From NCBI GenBank assembly GCA_041750975.1, contig JBGSYN010000032.1, forward strand, positions 1-26,996: DNA of 26,996 nt, in the 5' to 3' direction. Under the pieces are notes generated by a model. It was not told the origin of the DNA. It ran no database searches and worked only from the letters and a program-made list of their open reading frames with translations. A program made the translations under genes and the position numbers. This DNA comes from JBGSYN01 sp041750975. Lineage in GTDB: Bacteria > Pseudomonadota > Alphaproteobacteria > Geminicoccales > Geminicoccaceae. Positions 16,766-24,937 of this stretch are shown here, one piece after another; positions within the stretch are counted from its first letter, which is position 1; every line of letters starts with the position of its first letter.

Positions 16766-17970
16766 CGCATCGCCTCAAGGTGGTCGTCGCCGGCACCGGG
16801 GTTGCGGGCAGCATCCTCGCCCGGATCCTTGCCCGCCGGCCGGACGTGGAGCTGATCTGCGTCGACAAGGTGGACCGAGACGATCACAGCGAGGCCGGCA
16901 CCGGGCTCAATATCTGCCCGAACGGCCTCAAGGCCGTCCACCTGCTGGACCCCCACCTTGCCCGAAGCCTGGCCGACAGCGCCGCGAGCCTGCCCTGGCG
17001 ACGCTGGACCACCAAGCTCACCGACGGCACGGTGCTGTTCGATCTCGATCTCGCCGCGGTCGCCGACCGACCCGGATTGCGAATTCGCTGGTCCGCCCTC
17101 TATGACATCCTGCGGGCGCCGATTGCAGGGTTCGTGCGATGGCGCACTGCCGTCGACGATGTCAGGGTTCAGCCCGACGGACGTCTCACGCTGGCCCTGA
17201 GCAGTGCGGTGACCGGTGACGCCGACATCGTGACGGATATCGATCTCCTGATCGCCGCGGACGGCCGCTATTCCGCAGTCCGTCAGGCGGTCCTGGGACC
17301 ACCCGAACCGCGCCACTATGGTATCGCCATCTATCGGCTCTTGGTGGACGACACGGCGGACGGGCTGATCACCGACTACGAACAGTGGTTCAACGGACCC
17401 AACCGCCTGCTCGCCTACCAGGTGCAGCCTGAGAAAATCTACATCGCGGGCTCGTTCCCCCTAGCTGCGGGCGAGGAGATCGAGGAGTACCAGAAAACCG
17501 CCGGCTATCTCGCCCGGGCCTATACGCCGGAGCGCAGGCCGCCGAGCGCGCAGTGCCGCTGGCTAATCGACACGATTTGCGCCCATGCCCAGGAGATCCA
17601 CTGGGCGCGGGTGCAGGATATCGACGATGCCTGGCGCGATCCGGGCGGTCGCGTTCTGATCCTCGGCGATGGCGCCCACGCCATGGTGCCGACCCTTGGA
17701 CAAGGGGCGACCCAGGCACTCGAGGATGCGGGGCTGGTCGGGCTCATGCTGCAACGGGCCCTCGACGACGCAGGCGCGGCCCTCGATGTCCCGGCACTCA
17801 CGGCTCACATCGAAACCGTTCGCCGGCCCCGCCTCGATTTCGTCAAACGGCTCTCAATCGATGCCACCGACACCATGTTTTCCGGCGCCGATCCCATCGC
17901 GGGGGCGCGGTGGAAGACCGAGCCCGGCTTCCTCGGGGATCTCCGCCGCCTTTACGACACCGGCGTTTAG
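16762..17970 (+). CDS. FAD-dependent monooxygenase (aromatic hydroxylase type)
   Basis: This 402-residue class A flavoprotein hydroxylase has the dinucleotide-binding GTGVAG (residues 11-16), the DG motif AADGRYSAVR (166-175) and the FAD ribityl motif LGDGAHAMVPTLGQGA (301-316) with GD at 302-303. Together these define the family that hydroxylates aromatic or other ring compounds with NAD(P)H and O2. I chose TTG 16762, which overlaps the permease stop (TTGA) and begins MTHRLKVVVAG immediately before the FAD fold. The same frame stays open far upstream, but only as antisense-like noise across the permease. It is the last gene of the operon, so it probably acts on the imported substrate together with the VOC enzyme. 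The stop overlaps the convergent symporter fragment by 4 bases (TTAG). Confidence 0.93.
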   Translation: MTHRLKVVVAGTGVAGSILARILARRPDVELICVDKVDRDDHSEAGTGLNICPNGLKAVHLLDPHLARSLADSAASLPWRRWTTKLTDGTVLFDLDLAAVADRPGLRIRWSALYDILRAPIAGFVRWRTAVDDVRVQPDGRLTLALSSAVTGDADIVTDIDLLIAADGRYSAVRQAVLGPPEPRHYGIAIYRLLVDDTADGLITDYEQWFNGPNRLLAYQVQPEKIYIAGSFPLAAGEEIEEYQKTAGYLARAYTPERRPPSAQCRWLIDTICAHAQEIHWARVQDIDDAWRDPGGRVLILGDGAHAMVPTLGQGATQALEDAGLVGLMLQRALDDAGAALDVPALTAHIETVRRPRLDFVKRLSIDATDTMFSGADPIAGARWKTEPGFLGDLRRLYDTGV

Positions 17971-18770
17971 TCGCGGCTCCAGATGGTTTCGTCGATCTGC
18001 CCGGTGATCTCCGGATAATCCTTGATATGGAAGGTCGGCTCGCCGCCGTTCCGGCGCTGTTCGAAATAGTCCTTCATCAGCTTCACCACGGTTCCGGAGA
18101 GTGCCACGATCGCGATCAGATTGATCGTCGCCATCATCCCCATCGAGGCATCGGCCGTGTTGAACACCGTCGACACGCTTTGATAGGCTCCCCAGACCAC
18201 CATGGCGAGCGCCAGCAGCCGGAGGATTGTGAACCCGGCATTGCCGCCCAGGCCGAGGAAGACGACGGCATTCTCGGCATAGGAATAATTGCCGATGATC
18301 GAGGTGAAGGCGAAGAAGAAGATGGCGATGGCGATGAAGTAGGTGCCGGCCCCGCCGATATGGACGGTCAGCGCATCCTGGGTCAACTGCGTGCCGGTGA
18401 TCCCGCTATCGGGCACGAGGACGCCCGAAAGCAGGATCATGATCGCCGCCGCCGTGCAGATCAGGATGGTGTCGATGAAGACGCCGAGCGCCTGGACGAA
18501 GCCTTGCGAGGAGGGATGGTGCGGCTGCGGCACTGCGACAGCGGCGATATTGGGGGCCGAGCCCATACCGGCCTCGTTCGAAAAAAGGCCGCGCTTGATC
18601 CCGTTCAACATTGCAGCGGTGACGCTGCCGGTGACACCGCCTGCAGCTTCCTCGAAGCCGAAGGCACTCGAGAAGATGAGGGAAAGTATACCGGGGACGG
18701 CACTCGCATTGACGATGACGACGTAAATGGCGACTGCCAGATAGGCCACCGCCATGATTGGCACGGCAGT
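17967..18770 (-). pseudogene. sodium:alanine symporter (AGCS family), C-terminal fragment
   Basis: About 265 residues remain of a protein family normally near 450-500. Family marks are present: VNASAVPGILSLIFSSAFG, then GIKRGLFSNEAGMGSAPNIAA (the AGCS signature NEAGMGSAP), then further spans up to the end (YFEQRRN...). AGCS proteins import alanine or glycine with Na+. The recognisable sequence stops at about 18770, just upstream of PIMAVAYLAVAIYV, where composition becomes AT-rich. The N-terminal half is not found elsewhere in the window, including beyond the IS fragment at 23440. The fragment has no credible start codon or ribosome site and is expected to be non-functional. Confidence 0.85.
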
Positions 18771-18837
18771 ACGGTTACTGGCGTCTTGGGTAACGCCAAG
18801 AAAGATAAAAACAGAGATTTTGTTTCCTAGAGTTTAC

Positions 18838-19080
18838 ATGCCCGCTATCGATACAGAGGATTTATTTAAAGATATTTTTATGCCGATCGCCCGTGATGGC
18901 GTCCATATCATGGAAGTCGGAATTCGGTTGCAAAAGGCCTATGCATCCCTTGCCGCAATCGGCGATGAAAAGTGCAAAGCCATAGCAAAGCTTCATTCTG
19001 CCCTGATCCTCAAACGGGCGTTAGCCGCTTTGACACTACAAGAAGATAAAGACCTGATGGAAAGCAATGCTTTGGTTTAA
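18838..19080 (+). CDS. small hypothetical protein at the left edge of the acquired segment
   Basis: This 80-residue frame starts MPAIDTEDLFKDIFMPI and ends MESNALV. It is mostly alpha-helical by pattern, with an amphipathic stretch (VGIRLQKAYASLAAIGDEKCKAIAKLHSALILKRALAAL), and has no signal peptide or membrane span. Codon use matches the AT-richer segment and not the flank. The upstream region is AT-rich with only a weak AGAG near the ATG. I do not recognise a family. It is convergent with the PKS operon, whose last stop lies about 43 bases away. Confidence 0.5.
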   Translation: MPAIDTEDLFKDIFMPIARDGVHIMEVGIRLQKAYASLAAIGDEKCKAIAKLHSALILKRALAALTLQEDKDLMESNALV

Positions 19081-19123
19081 CATTTTTTACATGAGAAAAA
19101 TTTGGAACCTTATCTCTTCACCA

Positions 19124-20236
19124 TTAATCTTTGATAGATGCAATACGGGTTTTTTTAGCCAAATACCTCAATGAACCCGGTATAACCCGGCAAATATCAA
19201 ACAAAATCTGCTGCGTTAAAGAAGAAGGCGCTAATTTCATGAGCAAAATTGCACGAAAAATTTGTGGCTTTAATTCCTTTGCCGCCTGGAGATGATATTC
19301 TCGGCAAGATCGAGCAAGATAGCTAGATGTGGCAAGGATTGCTGTGTGCATTGCGATGGCCATGCCATCGCCTGAAAAAGAAGGGATGACTGCCATCTGA
19401 TCACCCAAACGATATAATCCTTCGGGATCATCGGGATGGGCTTTAAACACAAAGCCGTAAGGTATTCCATAGATTGCGAGAGGTTGTGCGCTCTCAGCCA
19501 CGGCATCTTTTAGCCGCCGGACAAGATAAGGAGTTTGATCTCGAATATTTTTTAAAAAACTCTCCCAGGTTTTACCGCATTCGATAAATCGGGATTTTTT
19601 AACGACAAGGCAGAGGTTGGCTTTCCCCTTTTCAACGGGCTCGAGACCGGCGTATCCATCTTTAAATAAAATAATTTCGACATTGCGAGACAAAGCCTGC
19701 GCTTGCTCTGGCTTCAAAAGATAGTGAACCTTGAAACCGATCATATCGCCTAGGGGCATATCGGGGCGTTTCCATCCTCTTACATCATGCTTGCCCGTTG
19801 CTAAGAATAAATCTTTTGCATGGGCTTCTCCATTAGCCCATGTCACACGCCAGCCGAAATTCTCCTTATGTATTCCTGCAACATTTATACCTCTAGAAAC
19901 TTTGACCCCTTGCAATTCAGCACGCTTGAGCAATTCCTCGTCCAGTACAAATCGCGACAGACTATAAGCTCGAAACGGCAATTTTGCGCAAACGGATTTT
20001 TCGCCGCGTATCAGGCGCACCGTATCAATCGCTTCCGCCCCCAAACTTTCTAAGTTTAGTCCTAGATTATCAAGATAATGGGCGACTTCGTAACTTATGA
20101 ATTCACCGCAAACCTTTTGATGCGCGGTGGGCTCTTTTTCCAGCAGCAAAACGTCCTTTCCATTTTTTTGCAGGGATATGGCTGCCGTGCTGCCTGCTGG
20201 TCCGCCGCCTACGACAATCACATCAAGCGATTTCAT
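19124..20236 (-). CDS. FAD-dependent oxidoreductase of the geranylgeranyl reductase type, in type III PKS operon
   Basis: This 370-residue flavoprotein opens MKSLDVIVVGGGPAGSTAA with the dinucleotide-binding G-x-G-x-x-G at 10-15, then LLLEKEP. It continues with HQKVCGEFIS (the region near residue 40 in geranylgeranyl-reductase relatives) and carries GDQMAVIPSFSGDGMAIA (about 285-300), the second FAD motif. Relatives reduce double bonds or hydroxylate lipid or polyketide intermediates. It is the third gene of the operon, and its ATG overlaps the methyltransferase stop (ATGA). This supports tailoring of the PKS product. The 3' side has A/T-runs but no clear terminator hairpin. Confidence 0.88.
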   Translation of the reverse strand: MKSLDVIVVGGGPAGSTAAISLQKNGKDVLLLEKEPTAHQKVCGEFISYEVAHYLDNLGLNLESLGAEAIDTVRLIRGEKSVCAKLPFRAYSLSRFVLDEELLKRAELQGVKVSRGINVAGIHKENFGWRVTWANGEAHAKDLFLATGKHDVRGWKRPDMPLGDMIGFKVHYLLKPEQAQALSRNVEIILFKDGYAGLEPVEKGKANLCLVVKKSRFIECGKTWESFLKNIRDQTPYLVRRLKDAVAESAQPLAIYGIPYGFVFKAHPDDPEGLYRLGDQMAVIPSFSGDGMAIAMHTAILATSSYLARSCREYHLQAAKELKPQIFRAILLMKLAPSSLTQQILFDICRVIPGSLRYLAKKTRIASIKD

Positions 20237-20952
20237 GGCTTTTCACATGATACGCAATAGCGGAAGGGAAAATACCAAGTAACATCGATCCGCTCTTTGA
20301 CAATGCCCGCCTTTGAAAGTAGGGCATTCCAATCGGATCTTGTGAAAGCCCGCGCAACAGATACGGGTGCATCGTGCCTGATGAGCCTATTCGATGGAAT
20401 AATTTGTGTGATAATTTTGATGAAATAATAAGCAACCGGATGCCTGTGAAGATCGTTTATAAACCAGCCTCTTTCGGCATTTTGATCCATCCATAGAATA
20501 AATTTTACGAGCATCTCATCGTTAAGATGATGGGTAAAAAGCGAGCTGATTATAAAGTCAGGCTGCGTTGCCAAATTCAGTGAAAATATATCGGCGGTCT
20601 CAAAAGACACCGGTACATCATTTGGTGTTAATAGTTCTGCAGATTTCTTTGACCATGGATTTAGGTCGGTACCGATCATCGTAATCTTAAAACCATTGTT
20701 AGATGACCATTTCCAGATCCGGCGAAGCATATCGCCGCCCCCGCTGCCGGCATCTAGAATAAATATAGTATGATCTGCAGGGATTTTGCCGCACATCCTG
20801 AGCAGCCATTTTTTTGTAGGGCGGTACGCAAAAGTACAAACATTGATAAATTCAAGCTGGCGAAAACATTCATGAAACTCCTCAAAACTAACGGTTTTAG
20901 TATCCATGAGTTCGGATTGTGTGCTTCGGCGCTGGAAATCTTGGCTGTTCAT
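20233..20952 (-). CDS. SAM-dependent methyltransferase in type III PKS operon
   Basis: This 239-residue class I methyltransferase has motif I FILDAGSGGGDMLRRI (about 64-79), motif II region MIGTDLNPWS, and the later FIISSLFTHHLNDEMLVKFI (motif IV/V area). It lacks any signal peptide. It begins at ATG 20952, only 2 bases after the PKS stop. An internal ATG at 20907 is a second option, but neither start has a strong Shine-Dalgarno, so coupling to the PKS is likely. It would methylate a hydroxyl or carbon of the polyketide product. The methyl acceptor cannot be fixed from sequence. Confidence 0.88.
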   Translation of the reverse strand: MNSQDFQRRSTQSELMDTKTVSFEEFHECFRQLEFINVCTFAYRPTKKWLLRMCGKIPADHTIFILDAGSGGGDMLRRIWKWSSNNGFKITMIGTDLNPWSKKSAELLTPNDVPVSFETADIFSLNLATQPDFIISSLFTHHLNDEMLVKFILWMDQNAERGWFINDLHRHPVAYYFIKIITQIIPSNRLIRHDAPVSVARAFTRSDWNALLSKAGIVKERIDVTWYFPFRYCVSCEKP

Positions 20953-20954
20953 TT

Positions 20955-22019
20955 TTAAACGTCTGTTTTTTCAAACATCATACTTTCAACCGTCACGCCT
21001 GGCCCAAAAGCCATAGCGCAACCTATCCCTGCTGGAACATTTTCTTGCATCATTTCTTGCAGAACAAACATGACCGTTGCCGATGACATGTTGCCGTAAC
21101 GGCGTAAAATGTCGCGGGAAGTGTTTAGACATTCCGCTGATAAGCCAACGCATTTTTCGACGGCATCAAGGACCGTCCTTCCTCCGGGGTGAATGGCCCA
21201 GTGGCGGACCTCTTCGATTTTTGTTCCATTCAATATGCTCTTCATACGGCTAGGTAAGCCTGCGGCAATAGTTTTAGGCACTTCGCCTGAAAGAACCATA
21301 TCAAATCCCAACTGGTCTATATTCCATGTGATTTGTTTGCTGGTGCCGGGAATAATTGCTGCATGAAAGCTGTTGAGCTCCAGACCTTGAGGATTCGCAG
21401 AAACAATACTTGTAGCGCAGCCGTCCGCAAAAATAAGGAAAGAAAGAAGCTGCTCCAAATCATCAGTCTCTTTTAAATGTAGAGTGCAGAGCTCCAGATT
21501 TACAATAAGGACCTGCGCCCCCTCCTCAGACCGAACAATATGGTACGCCAACTTTAGAGCGTTAATTGCGGCATAGCAGCCCATGAAACCGACAACCGAA
21601 CGCTCAACGGAAGGGTTGAGATCATAAGGAGAAATAATTTCAAGGTCCAAACCCGGAGCATAAAACCCGGTGCACGTCGTAACAATGATATGGGTTATAT
21701 CGTCCTTACGATCCGCCAGTTGTAATTTATCCAAAGCACGTCGCGCGAGTGTAAAAGCGTGGCGTTGATAAAATCGCATACGAGTTGCCGTGTCCGGAAA
21801 AGAACCATTGGGGTAGAAGTCATCAGTATCAAGTTTTTCAAAAACCAAATGGGGATGCAAAAAAGAGTAACGATGCTCAATCTGAGAACGCTCAGCCATT
21901 CGTTTAAATAATGCTCGATTGCGGTCGGTTTTAAGAAGTCGCGGGGCGTAGGTCACAAATTTATTGTGAACATCATGATCGGGGACCGCTGTGGCAATAA
22001 GATTTAAGTATGCCTCCAT
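20955..22019 (-). CDS. type III polyketide synthase (chalcone/stilbene synthase family)
   Basis: This 354-residue homodimer-type enzyme condenses an acyl-CoA starter with malonyl-CoA units. The catalytic triad is complete: Cys148 in VVGFMGCYAAINAL, His277 in WAIHPGGRTVLDAVE, and Asn310 in YGNMSSATVMFVL. The GFGPG-like loop appears as MAFGPGVTVE (about 336-345). The ATG at 22019 (MEAYLNLIATAVPDHDVH) matches the usual family opening; an in-frame GTG at 22055 would add 12 residues and has AAGGGG touching it, so the start is not certain. It is the first gene of a three-gene operon with a methyltransferase and an FAD oxidoreductase. I recall this triad from several bacterial groups, with products in the alkylpyrone or alkylresorcinol class. 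The product here is inferred only to that level. Confidence 0.93.
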   Translation of the reverse strand: MEAYLNLIATAVPDHDVHNKFVTYAPRLLKTDRNRALFKRMAERSQIEHRYSFLHPHLVFEKLDTDDFYPNGSFPDTATRMRFYQRHAFTLARRALDKLQLADRKDDITHIIVTTCTGFYAPGLDLEIISPYDLNPSVERSVVGFMGCYAAINALKLAYHIVRSEEGAQVLIVNLELCTLHLKETDDLEQLLSFLIFADGCATSIVSANPQGLELNSFHAAIIPGTSKQITWNIDQLGFDMVLSGEVPKTIAAGLPSRMKSILNGTKIEEVRHWAIHPGGRTVLDAVEKCVGLSAECLNTSRDILRRYGNMSSATVMFVLQEMMQENVPAGIGCAMAFGPGVTVESMMFEKTDV

Positions 22020-22023
22020 TATC

Positions 22024-22149
22024 TTAGAACATAAGATGTTGTGACATAACAACACCCCTTGCCAGATTTATGATGGCCATCGTATCAGCATTACCGGGTG
22101 TTAAATTTGAATTCACTTCAGCAGCATTATTTTTTTTGTAGGTTTCCAT
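22024..22149 (-). CDS. possible 41-residue leader frame upstream of the PKS
   Basis: The frame METYKKNNAAEVNSN ends in VVMSQHLMF with TAA at 22024-22026, 4 bases before the PKS ATG. This spacing would allow translational coupling. A purine stretch AAAGAAAAAA precedes the ATG. The peptide resembles nothing I know and the surrounding DNA is degraded, so it may be a chance frame. Confidence 0.25.
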   Translation of the reverse strand: METYKKNNAAEVNSNLTPGNADTMAIINLARGVVMSQHLMF

Positions 22150-22249
22150 AATTTTTTCTTTGGGTTTATGTGTTTGCTGCCGTTTACGGCGTCATTAAAT
22201 AATTTGGCACCAGGCACTTTGGCGAATTTGATGGCCAAGTTCAAGCCAT
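22113..22249 (-). pseudogene. frameshifted short gene with a strong ribosome site (aborts as ATG GCT TGA)
   Basis: AAGGAGA (22263-22257) lies exactly 7 bases before ATG 22249, but the frame stops after two codons (TGA at 22243-22241). Inserting one base after the second codon would give a 45-residue basic peptide starting MALNLAIKFAKVPGAKLFND and running to TGA at 22113-22115. A one-base deletion in a former small gene is the simplest reading. It lies between the decayed thiolase and the PKS operon, on the same strand as both. No family is recognised. Confidence 0.4.
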
Positions 22250-22298
22250 GACTTCTTCTCCTTTGTTTTAGAACGGTTATTAAAATATTCAGCCGTAG

Positions 22299-23440
22299 CT
22301 AACATAATTCGAGCGCCAGCGCGATACCTTGCCCGCCGCCGATGCATAATGTGACGATGCCTTTTTTTAGACAGTCGCGTTGCATAGAATAAAGCAGACG
22401 GGTCGTAAGAATGGCACCGGTAGCACCAATAGGGTGGCCGTGGGCAATGGCGCCGCCCTCAACATTGACAATGTCTTCGTTCAGACCAAGCTCGCGGATA
22501 ATGACGATCACGATGGCGGCAAAAGCTTCGTTGATTTCCATGCGCTCGACATCTGCGAGTTTCCAATCTGCGCGCTGCAAGGCCTGTTGAACCGCCGGGA
22601 TAGGGCCGATGCCGAACATGTCCGGATCGACGGCGCCGACGCCATAGGCAACGATGCGCGCTATAGGGTTGAGGTTATGCTCTTTAACAGCGTCAGCGGA
22701 TGCGACAATCATCGCCGAGGCTGCCGAACTCTATCCTGACGCATTATCTGCCGTGATCATCCCGTCTTTGCGAAAGGCAGGTTTCAGCTTGGCGAAGCTT
22801 TCGGCGGTGATATCAGCGCGGTTATGCTCGTCCTTCTGGAACAGCTCCTTACCTTTGTGCGATGTCACTTCTACGGGCGTGATTTCGTCCTCGAATTTTC
22901 CCGCTGCCTGAGCCTTTGAAAATCGCTGCTGGGACCGAAGCGCCCATGCGTCTTCTTCCACTCTTGAAATTTTGTACTTGGTTACCAAGTCTTGCGCGGC
23001 CCAGCCGGAATGTTCGCCCGAGAAAGCATCGTTCAGGCCATCGCGCAGCATACTATCCACGGTCTTGCCATCGCCCATGCGATATCCCCAGAGGGCAGAA
23101 GGTACGGGCAAAAATCCATATTGTCCATGCCGCCAGCGACAGCGCACTGGATATTGCCGCTGACAATTTCGAGATAAGCGGAAACAATTGCCTGCGCGCC
23201 AGAGCCACAGACGCGGTTGACCGTGTAGGCTGGCGCGCTCACGGGAATGCCGCCGCCGATCGCGACCTGCTGGGCCGGATTCATGCCCGCCCCCGCCTGA
23301 ACGACCTGCCCCATAACAACCGCCTGAACGGAATCGGGAGATAATTTTGCACGCTTTAAGGTTTCGCGGACAACGTCAGCGCCAAGCTGCGCTGCGGGGA
23401 CGGTCTTTAAACTGCCGTCAAAATTGCCAATCGCGGTGCG
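22299..23440 (-). pseudogene. acetyl-CoA acetyltransferase (thiolase), decayed
   Basis: Thiolase sequence can be followed almost end to end: RTAIGNFDGSLKTVPAAQLG near the N-terminus, then VNRVCGSGAQAI with the acyl-enzyme Cys. It continues through GYRMGDGKTVDSML, INEAFAAIVIV, GGAIAHGHPIGATGA with the catalytic His, and CIGGGQGIALALE with the second Cys. Three lesions break it. The first 10-15 residues are replaced by the transposase join at about 23441-23446. A frameshift at about 23090-23100 lies between CPYLLPS and WGYRMGDG, with net loss of about 7 bases against the family pattern. An in-frame TAG at 22731-22733 follows ITADNASG where the family has IND or similar. An intact enzyme would condense two acetyl-CoA, for example for polyhydroxybutyrate or ketone metabolism. 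Confidence 0.88.
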
Positions 23441-23930
23441 CGTAGGTCGGGCTCACCGAGCTATCCATGTCCAGGATAATGCCGTCTGGCGGCTTGCGAT
23501 CATGCACGCGGTCGATCCAGACACCGGAGAGTTTGGCGAGCGTTGTCAGATTGCCTTCAGTCGCCAGCCACTCGGTCTCAAAGCGGCCCATCTGACTGCT
23601 CGATGCGGCTTTGCGATCGAGCCCCTCACGGCCGATGATCGCGCGCATGACCGGATCACACGCGAGACGCTCGGCATCATAGCCGGCAAGACGGCCGAAA
23701 ATCGACTGTCGTGCAAGACCGGGGAGTTGGTAGCGGATGTTCTTGCCATGCCGACTGTCGCCAAGGGCCGAAGCCAACATGTCGGTAAGACCGAGAGCGT
23801 CGTCCAGTTCGCGATAGGCGAGCAGTCCACCGTCGGATGAGATACGTGCACCATGAAATTCGAGCTTGATCCGGCGGTCGAAGAAGGGCCTCAAAGAGGG
23901 CCCTTTGCTTTCACCCTTCGCGTTCGCCAT
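23441..23930 (-). mobile_element. IS1380-family transposase, N-terminal fragment
   Basis: The frame starts at ATG 23930 (MANAKGESKGPSLRPFFDRRI) and shows the typical IS1380 opening. It has FHGARISSDGGLLAYRELDDALGL, an N-terminal helical region with HGKNIRYQLPGLARQSIFGRLAGYDA, and the first catalytic-domain Asp in GIILDMDSSVSPTYA. Full transposases of this family are about 430-460 residues; here similarity ends after DSSVSPT (about residue 163), where the sequence switches to thiolase. Catalytic residues beyond the first Asp are missing, so it cannot transpose. The 249 bases upstream (23931-24179) should contain the outer IS end, but no terminal inverted repeat could be matched without the other end. 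Confidence 0.88.
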
Positions 23931-24179
23931 TCCGGGCTCGCTCCGTTGCCTCCATCACTCTGAATAGACTAGCAAAAGTGACGCTGAGCGTAAGCAAAAT
24001 GACGAATCAGATGGGGAATACGGGTTAAGTAGAGCCGCGTTTCCCAGTGATCCAAATTGGACAGAAGATTCCATTCCTGCGAATGCCTTGTGTACTAATA
24101 ACCTCATGAACGTAGCAGATTTTGCGCTTCAATAGATTGGGGAGCATTTGTTGAAACCAATCCACTAGAGAGGTGGAGA

Positions 24180-24773
24180 TCAGAGAATGTGGCATGTCTC
24201 CGACTGAAGCTCCGTAATGAAGCCCTTTTGTTGATAAGGTTCGAGCTTCGACCATTCACGCAAGATGCGGTCGCGGAGTTCTTGGTGGTCCATCCAACGC
24301 GTCGGCGGCACTGGATGGAAGTTGACTGGCGCCAACATCTTCCCGACCTCGGGCCAGTGCTGTTGCAAGGTCATGAGATACCGTCTGGAGGTGCAGAGTT
24401 TACCGACGGCGATAAGCTTCTCGATGCGATGCAGCCCAATCTCACGATTGAGAATGGGCAAAGAGAAAGCCACGTTTTCACCCGTGTTGGTCGCTCGATC
24501 CTCGATCATGATGACCGAGCCGGGAACGCCTTGCCTGATGATCATGCGGCGGAGCATCAGAGCCTCGGGCTCGGCGCCGCCCGGCGTGATCCCGCCCGAG
24601 ATCAGGCAATATTCGAAATGGCCACCGAGCCACAACCGCGCCGTTTCTTCGGCGAACGCCTCGGCACCCGGCCGGGTGCCGAAGACGAAGCAAAGGTTCG
24701 CAGGCTCGAGCGGCGTCCTGATCAGCAGATATCGGTTGATCGCGGCGATCAAATCGGCGTCCAGAGGATCCAT
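24180..24773 (-). CDS. YdcF/ElyC/SanA-like DUF218 protein
   Basis: This 197-residue protein has the DUF218 pattern: LCFVFGTRPGAEAFAEETARLW, then CLISGGITPGGAEPEALMLRRMII, GVPGSVIMIEDRATNTGENV and later a RRYLMTLQQHWP segment. The residues SGG, E-x-x-ATNT-x-EN and the arrangement of strand and helix fit YdcF-type proteins, which lie in the envelope or cytoplasm and are poorly characterised. The ATG at 24773 (MDPLDADLIAA) is chosen over a GTG two codons upstream; the ribosome site is weak in both cases. No signal peptide or membrane span is present, so it is closer to cytoplasmic YdcF than to SanA or ElyC. It follows the IS1380 fragment region, and the 164 bases upstream hold no gene. Confidence 0.82.
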   Translation of the reverse strand: MDPLDADLIAAINRYLLIRTPLEPANLCFVFGTRPGAEAFAEETARLWLGGHFEYCLISGGITPGGAEPEALMLRRMIIRQGVPGSVIMIEDRATNTGENVAFSLPILNREIGLHRIEKLIAVGKLCTSRRYLMTLQQHWPEVGKMLAPVNFHPVPPTRWMDHQELRDRILREWSKLEPYQQKGFITELQSETCHIL

Positions 24774-24937
24774 AGCCACTCACACCCAGGTTCTGCCGAC
24801 ATCGACGCCGAGCCGGACCAAGCTAACCATGAATAGCCTTGCGAATGGTTAACGCGATCCGATCGTGATGCCGCCGAAGGCCCGCACAATGCTCTCGGCG
24901 TCTTTCCGAACTTTGCATCGACCGTTCAACGGCAGGT

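Larger units (their letters stand above)
18771..23440. other. AT-richer, probably horizontally acquired segment
   Basis: Base composition changes visibly at about 18780: A/T-runs, lower GC and different codon choice replace the GC-rich style of both flanks. The left edge cuts a symporter gene and the right edge abuts a truncated IS1380-family transposase (join at about 23441-23446). Inside are an 80-codon orphan, a type III polyketide synthase operon, a degraded short frame and a decayed thiolase. The thiolase is less AT-rich than the PKS operon, so the segment may be composite. No integrase, tRNA target or direct-repeat pair marks a single clean insertion. Confidence 0.6.

Noticed and set aside
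24025..24255. A 76-codon minus-strand frame overlapping the 3' end of the DUF218 gene
   Set aside because: It overlaps a well-supported gene in another frame and has no recognisable features.
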